Shown here piece by piece: positions 8,496 through 12,583 of a stretch of DNA of 12,583 nt. Source of the DNA: Euperipatoides rowelli (Eukaryota; Onychophora; Udeonychophora; Euonychophora; Peripatopsidae). The DNA lies in the NCBI GenBank assembly GCA_003024985.2, contig PXIH01S0000404.1; one strand, given 5' to 3'. Made by a program: the position numbers and the translations under genes. The notes beneath the pieces were generated by a model that ran no database searches, was not told the origin of the DNA, and saw nothing but the letters and a program-made list of their open reading frames with translations. Numbering within the stretch: the first letter of the stretch is position 1; each line of letters starts with the position of its first letter.

Positions 8496-8700
8496 CTGCA
8501 CCTTGATTTTTTTATCCTAATTGATGCACACTTAAAGTGGATTGAAGTATTCACGATGCCTAATAATACCACTTTCAGAACTAATACATACTTAGAAGAC
8601 TTTTTCCAAATATTAAATCCGATGGAAATAGTGTCTGACAACAAACTGCAGTCACCTTATTGGAATTTATTTTATTGTGTTCTTGCAATCAAGGAATAGC
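8496..8700 (+). pseudogene. Integrase catalytic core (rve) remnant
   Basis: This is the DDE strand-transfer core that would insert the element's DNA copy. In one frame, LHLDF (8496-8510) carries the first catalytic Asp (codon 8505). It is followed directly by FILIDAHLKWIEVFTMP, then LEDFFQILNPMEIVSDNKLQS with the second catalytic Asp (codon 8637). About nine codons that usually separate HxDF-x-GP from the D-x-x-SKW strand are missing. The G-P-x-F after SDN is changed, and the catalytic Glu region is not clear. A weak continuation, GIANF and later NATFK in another frame (8693-8760), may be the end of the core. The frame stops at TAG (8696-8698). Confidence 0.85.
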
Positions 8701-8769
8701 TAATTTCCTTTGTCTTTATTTTCATAACATGGCCTTTCTATTATAAAATGCAACTTTTAAACTTATAGG

Positions 8770-9850
8770 TTTAAATCAATTTTTTTTTTTAATTTCACCA
8801 CTCTAATATACTGTATCATGTTTCGAGGCTTCCGGTGTTCATCTAATTTATCTTAGATTCGCAACAACCGCACCTTGACTATATTGTTTTATCTACCGAT
8901 ACTGTATTTATTCTTAGCGATTTACTTATTTCTAAAAGTTTTAAGCCATAGGTTTATACAGTCAGTACAACATTTACAATCATTACATAGGCTAACTAAT
9001 TTAGTTTAATATAAATCAAAATAAACAAATACAGTCTAATAAAATATCAATTTATTAAACTTACAAATATATACAGTAACTAAAAATGTAATCACAAAAT
9101 GTAAATGCTCAAACTATTGAGTGAGGTAAGTTATTCTAAGTTATAATATTTATTCTCAATATTGAACAAGAATGATACTTTTAACTCTAACTACCTTTAT
9201 GCAAAATACATATAAAAGAACTAAGCGATATCACAATTTTGATGTATTTATAATTTATTTTCTTTATTTTATAACTTGTAATTAAAGTCTAAATCCTCTG
9301 GGCTAAGACTTTAAAACTTTAATTGAATTTGAATTGAAATAAATAAATAAATGTTGAATTATAATTAAATTTATGAGATATTTTACTATTTCTGTAATTA
9401 ATTTTAAATAAATAATTTTTATTTTTTCTAATAACGATTTCCTTATAGAGAACAAAAGATAATTTTTTGCCTTGGGGTCAAAATAAAAATCTTTTGTAAT
9501 CTTTTGCGAAATGGAAGTTTTTTTTTTAGTCCATAAATTCATTTGGTCAAGTATCTAACAATTTTATCCATGTCTAATCTTTCTTATTTGTTTGGGTAAA
9601 TGATTGATCCATAATCAATGATTGGTAACAAATAACTTTGATAAATAATTTAAACTGCTTCAGGCATAATATATTTTATATATTTTTTTATATTTTTTAT
9701 GTGGATTTTGAAACTAAAGTCTTCGTCGAAAGTGATATCTTACTTTTTTTAGTGTTTTTATTGATATATTTTTATATCAGTTCTGAAGTGTTTTTTTATC
9801 TTGTTCATTTCTGTAAGAATAAACAGTGCTTCCAGTACCAGTCCATTTTC
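8770..9850. other. AT-rich stretch without genes
   Basis: No gene or element is supported. Low-complexity open frames occur (9303-9542 minus, 9638-9898 plus), made almost entirely of Phe, Ile, Lys, Asn, Leu and Tyr codons as expected from base composition. The stretch at 8820-8890 is more complex but matches nothing I recognise. ACTGTA/TACAGT words recur between 8810 and 9077. Confidence 0.65.
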
Positions 9851-9856
9851 TTTTTG

Positions 9857-9923
9857 CAATTATTCTGTACGGTGACTTCTAGGCACCATACAGAATAATT
9901 GAATACAGGCTATGCCTATATTC
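9857..9923. repeat. Two adjoining fold-back repeats
   Basis: The first hairpin has 18-nt arms, 9857-9874 and 9884-9901, with a 9-nt loop (ACTTCTAGG) and one mismatch. The arm begins CAATTATTCTGTA and the partner ends TACAGAATAATTG. The mismatch is C-A in plus-strand RNA but a G-U pair in minus-strand RNA, so the minus transcript would fold better. The second starts at the last base of the first: GAATACAGGC (9901-9910), a TAT loop, and GCCTATATTC (9914-9923), again with one mismatch. No transposase or target-site duplication is visible. It may be a miniature fold-back element or the arm of a larger repeat. The stem is too short for a typical animal microRNA precursor. Confidence 0.75.
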
Positions 9924-9959
9924 AGGAATCTTACCCCTGTGATCATCATCATATATACG

Positions 9960-9981
9960 TACAGTATACTGTATATACAGT
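9960..9981. repeat. Two overlapping 14-bp palindromes
   Basis: TACAGTATACTGTA (9960-9973) and ACTGTATATACAGT (9968-9981) are both perfect palindromes that share six bases. They consist of the hexamer ACTGTA/TACAGT enriched elsewhere in the window. They follow the fold-backs at 9857-9923 within 60 nt, making this the densest cluster of dyads here. Confidence 0.75.
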
Positions 9982-9984
9982 TTG

Positions 9985-10760
9985 TATTTTCAGTAACCTA
10001 TATAGTGTAATATATAGGACATTATTAATATAATGATTTAAATAATTGAAAGAAAATAAAATAATTATTTAACATTTTGAAACTTTATTATATATTAAAA
10101 AAAAAAACATTTTTACAAAATATACATAAATATCATTCATTTCCCCCATTCTATATAACCCAAAATTCCATTACTTTTTATATAGTAAAGGATATAGCTA
10201 TACAATAAAAGCTCCATATTATTTTTTGAAGAAATACAATAATTTGGCATGGTTTAATATGAAATTCATAAACAATGAAAGAACATATTAAAATGAAATA
10301 CTTTTTAAAAATAGGTGTCGGCTTCTTTTAAAGGATGCCCAGTGCTTAAATTGTGGGATACTTCTATGGGTTAATGACAACTCTTGAGAAAATAACATCC
10401 ATATTAAGACAAACACTTATTAGAATAGATGTGCCCAAACATTTATGTACATTAAAACCTAATAACACATGAATTAAAGTTTATGTAATTCATCCAAAAT
10501 ATATAAAAGAATTGTGGAATCTAGTAGTTTGGTTTTTAATTGATAAGGTTTCACTAACTTGTTAACTTTTATTGCATTCAATTTAAGCACTGAGAATGCT
10601 TATATTTCTTTACATACTTTATTATGTCTTTTCTCATTTATTTGTAGAAATATAATTGTTATAAAAAGATAATACAAATATAACAATTGTCACTAATTTA
10701 TAAACCTCTAGGGTCTATAATTAAAGGTATGGTACATATGTAAAAGAAACTCAAATTTCA
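9985..10760. other. AT-rich stretch without genes
   Basis: No coding region is supported. The only structure noted is a 10-bp inverted repeat, AATTGTTATA (10654-10663) and TATAACAATT (10679-10688), plausible by chance in such AT-rich DNA. A GGGTTAA word at 10368-10374 is discussed among the rejected items. Confidence 0.6.
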
Positions 10761-10763
10761 TAA

Positions 10764-10780
10764 ATAACTCATTTGCTGTC
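10764..10780 (+). repeat. Left half of a 17-nt inverted repeat pair
   Basis: ATAACTCATTTGCTGTC is exactly complementary to 11667-11683. The two copies face each other over about 886 nt, as terminal inverted repeats of a small non-autonomous DNA transposon would. Its TTTGCTGTCCA also resembles the TTTGCTGGCCA of the tandem repeat at 6906. No convincing target-site duplication flanks the pair and no transposase frame lies between. Confidence 0.5.
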
Positions 10781-11220
10781 CAGTTAATATTCATTCTTGC
10801 CCTAGATATTTTTGTTACTCATAATGTAATATTCTATTCTACCATAGAAAACATCAGACAAAGCTTTACGATAAAAAAGTTGGTCCAGATGCCAAATAAA
10901 TTAATTTGCTATGTTATGATACACAGCTCCCTGAATTTGTAAAAGGTGTGAGCCTTTAGTAGTACACTTGCACCAAATGATACAAAAGTAAAGTGTTGTT
11001 GTATAGCAAGTTTATTTGTAATGAGTATTTGGGAATGTCTTCCATAAATATCCCTTATATTCAATTTCACCAGTTTAGTATATTTGCTATTGCGTTCCTC
11101 ATCATTCATGAAGTCTTGCTAGTGTTGTCGGACTAAGACGACAATGACAAAAACTTTTAATAAAGAACTAAAGCAATTAGTTCCAGGTCAAGTGACAATT
11201 TGTAAAAATTCCAAGATATT
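10781..11220. other. Stretch without recognised genes between the inverted repeats
   Basis: It is somewhat more complex than the surrounding DNA. A minus-strand frame at 10909-11109 codes for 66 codons starting MNDEERNSKYTKLVKL but matches no family I know, and its codon use follows base composition. A small hairpin, TTGTCG (11125-11130) and CGACAA (11139-11144), lies nearby. I see nothing else. Confidence 0.5.
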
Positions 11221-11361
11221 TAATTAACCCTTTCACAGCTTAGCTTAGTGTAGGAAGAATTATAATTCCCTGTGACAAAACAAGTCGGAAAGACACTCTT
11301 CATAACAGTATTGTATTCACTTAACAGAAAAAGTTGGTAAACTAATTTTGAGAAAAGTGTC

Positions 11362-11384
11362 TGGCCAGCAAACTCTGTAGCTCC
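11362..11384 (-). repeat. Inverted partial copy of the 6906-7290 repeat core
   Basis: On the minus strand this reads GGAGCTACAGAGTTTGCTGGCCA. Against the tandem-unit core GGAGCTCCAAAGTTTGCTGGCCA (unit 1 at its 3' half, units 2 and 3 at the 5' half), it differs at only a few positions in 23. Similarity fades on both sides. The array therefore has a relative 4 kb away in the opposite orientation, suggesting a dispersed family rather than purely local slippage. Confidence 0.6.
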
Positions 11385-11470
11385 ATTTATTCGAAACAAT
11401 TGCATATATGACTGCATTGTTTAATTACTAATTAGATCAGCTGCCTTTTTTTTATTTACTGGAATTGGTT

Positions 11471-11559
11471 ATGAACACTATTTATGTTAATATAAACTGA
11501 ATATAACTATATTAACTAACTCCTAAATCTTTTGGGATAAGGAGTTAAGTTGTGTTCAT
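11471..11559. repeat. Imperfect nested inverted repeat
   Basis: The outer arms ATGAACAC (11471-11478) and GTGTTCAT (11552-11559) enclose inner arms AACTCCT (11518-11524) and AGGAGTT (11540-11546), with a 15-nt loop. The 5' side carries about 39 nt between the arms and the 3' side only five, so a single stable stem is doubtful. Chance is a real possibility. Confidence 0.35.
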
Positions 11560-11600
11560 GTGTTATATATTATAGTGTATGCTTAATATTAGTAATAAAC

Positions 11601-11616
11601 AATAATAATAATAATA
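11601..11616. repeat. (AAT)n microsatellite
   Basis: Five AAT units plus an A, followed by interrupted AGTAATACCGTAATAAT. This is an ordinary simple repeat. Confidence 0.8.
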
Positions 11617-11666
11617 GTAATACCGTAATAATATATCTATATCTACAAGTAATCATCTCACCCACT

Positions 11667-11683
11667 GACAGCAAATGAGTTAT
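11667..11683 (-). repeat. Right half of a 17-nt inverted repeat pair
   Basis: GACAGCAAATGAGTTAT is the exact reverse complement of 10764-10780. Flanking bases diverge at once on both sides, which limits the match to 17 nt. Confidence 0.5.
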
Positions 11684-12094
11684 GTTAAAAAATGATTGGA
11701 TTTTTTTAAAGTAATTTATTTATAAATAATAAAGCAATAGAAAAGAATTAAAAAAAACATGGTTTGCCTCAATAACTAAATAAAAATACATAAGTAAAAA
11801 ATGGAATGATGTTTAAGAAAAACATGAAGTTTTTTTGTTCTTAAAGGAGTGTTAAGAAAAATGGAAATTTGACAAGAATAAGATTATAAACATAGTTTTG
11901 ACACGCCCTGTATTCTGATAAATAAAAATCACAGTTAATCTTAAATCACTTCAGGTCTATCTAGTAGTTCTTAGAATTAAAAACAGTACAAAGTGAGAAT
12001 AATAATTTTAAAATAGATGAACAGCATTACTTTAGTAATATTGTTGGAATAAATGCGACACAAAGTACCGTATGAATTTTAGAAAGTTCAACGC

Positions 12095-12215
12095 TCGGAG
12101 TAGATCAGAGAACACTCCGACTACAGAGAAGTTGGATTTTTAAAAATTTGGAATGTGCTCAGTTGTGGATTTTTATAAACTTCGAGCACTATCAGAGTAC
12201 GCCCGACTACTCTGA
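12095..12215. repeat. Cluster of three hairpins with related arms
   Basis: Three fold-backs follow one another. TCGGAGT/ACTCCGA is at 12095-12101/12114-12120 (12-nt loop). GTGCTC/GAGCAC is at 12155-12160/12184-12189. TCAGAGTA/TACTCTGA is at 12192-12199/12208-12215 (8-nt loop). The first and third share the words ATCAGAG and CCGACTAC in the same order, and AGTT(GT)GGATTTTTA occurs twice between them, so the block looks like a diverged duplication. It is richer in G+C than its flanks. I recognise no known RNA or transposon end. Confidence 0.6.
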
Positions 12216-12583
12216 GTAAAAGTATCAGGATTTAGAACATTACCCATAATGCATAACAATCAAAATCAAAAATGGAGAAAAATAGACTATTGATATTTAC
12301 TTGTGCCAAATATGACAACTGGTCTAATCTTTATCTAGGCACTACTCCCAATAATTTTCTATTTTGAATATTTGAGCTCTTTTACGATGACAGCGACTAT
12401 TTTTTTTTAACCCTTTCGGTTGGGAAACAATTTTTGGGATTTTTCAAGTGATTCTGAAATTTTGACTTTAAGGTGGTCTAATAAATATATTCTAAAACAT
12501 TTAGGAATAAACTTATACATTTTTAAAATTGAAATTTAATGCAGATTTTAAAAATCAAAACAAAAAGATTCTAGCTCAAATGA
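12216..12583. other. AT-rich end of the window
   Basis: I see no gene or repeat here apart from a TTAACCCTTTC word at 12407-12417, discussed among the rejected items. Confidence 0.6.

Larger units (their letters stand above)
7751..8700 (+). mobile_element. Decayed Ty3/gypsy retrotransposon, pol segment
   Basis: This is a fossil of a Ty3/gypsy (Metaviridae-type) LTR retrotransposon. It retains in the canonical order the RNase H domain, the region leading to integrase, the integrase zinc-binding domain and the integrase core. That order, with RNase H before integrase, separates it from Ty1/copia. Motifs on the plus strand are LACDAS, NYSQPKPEALAI, YGRSFTIITD, NIEYRK, LHDIHQG, IHIWWPNID, LHLDF, DAHLKWIEVF and IVSDN. 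The reading frame changes at least five times and is crossed by stops, so it makes no product. Reverse transcriptase, protease, gag, the integrase C-terminus and both LTRs are not visible. Weak similarity in the sequence may continue to about 8760. The minus-strand frames at 8017-8226 and 8378-8644 are antisense shadows. Confidence 0.88.

Noticed and set aside
8378-8644. 88-codon minus-strand open frame
   Set aside because: It lies antisense to the integrase remnant, whose plus-strand motifs (WWPNID, DAHLKW, IVSDN) are unmistakable.
9303-9542. 79-codon minus-strand open frame
   Set aside because: Its Lys/Ile/Asn/Leu/Phe composition is what AT-rich noise gives; there are no motifs.
9638-9898. 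86-codon plus-strand frame rich in Phe, Tyr and Ile, resembling a membrane protein
   Set aside because: The hydrophobic look comes from T-rich DNA, and the 3' part runs into the fold-back repeat at 9857.
9857-9901. Possible microRNA precursor
   Set aside because: The 18-nt stem with a 9-nt loop is shorter than animal precursors need for a 22-nt product, and flanking sequence does not extend the stem.
10909-11109. 66-codon minus-strand open frame beginning MNDEERNSKYTKLVKL
   Set aside because: The sequence is less repetitive than most here, but I recognise no family, no splice signals support it, and the length is within chance for several frames tested.
11224-12421. TTAACCCTTTC at 11224-11234 and 12407-12417, resembling the TTAA plus CCCTTT ends of piggyBac-type elements
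   Set aside because: Similarity between the two stops after 11 nt, and the only strong GGGTTAA right-end words (3263-3269, 10368-10374) lie on the wrong side to pair with them.

Overview
The window looks like AT-rich, non-coding DNA from a eukaryotic nuclear genome, roughly a quarter G+C by eye. Long T and A homopolymers, poly-C/poly-G tracts, simple repeats and decayed retrotransposons replace the dense gene packing of a prokaryote. The mobile-element remnants (a Ty3/gypsy pol fossil, a non-LTR retrotransposon tail and a tRNA-like SINE candidate) suit an invertebrate animal. A crustacean or similar arthropod is a guess from repeat flavour only. No complete protein-coding gene, tRNA, rRNA, CRISPR array or operon is visible.

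Layout. 1-1311 is AT-rich DNA with a 12-C run. 1312-1355 and 2160-2214 form a weak candidate for the last two exons of a plus-strand gene: they have matching splice signals and phase, and together encode about 32 residues of unrecognised protein. 2215-4980 is AT-rich sequence with several short palindromes, including a perfect 22-bp one at 4183-4204. 4985-5175 is a conspicuously GC-richer block that reads on the minus strand like a tRNA-derived SINE. 6088-6298 holds a minus-strand 3' end of a LINE, RTE-like, with a (ATG)n tail and a duplicated 16-mer containing AATAAA. 6906-7290 contains three diverged tandem units of 120-133 bp with an internal dyad, and a partial copy lies inverted at 11362-11384.

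The best-supported feature is 7751 to about 8700 on the plus strand, a decayed Ty3/gypsy pol segment. It preserves in order the RNase H domain, the end of the RNase H/tether region, the integrase zinc-binding domain and the integrase core, broken by stops, frameshifts and deletions.

8770-12583 is AT-rich and has no recognised gene. It carries a run of palindromes at 9857-9981, a 17-nt inverted repeat pair about 0.9 kb apart (10764/11683), an (AAT)n microsatellite, and a triple hairpin cluster at 12095-12215. The hexamer ACTGTA/TACAGT recurs about three times more often than expected.

The elements do not form a working system. The picture is an intergenic, intronic or 3'-UTR region that has accumulated dead transposons and small fold-back repeats. 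I found no convincing new defence, metabolic or regulatory system.
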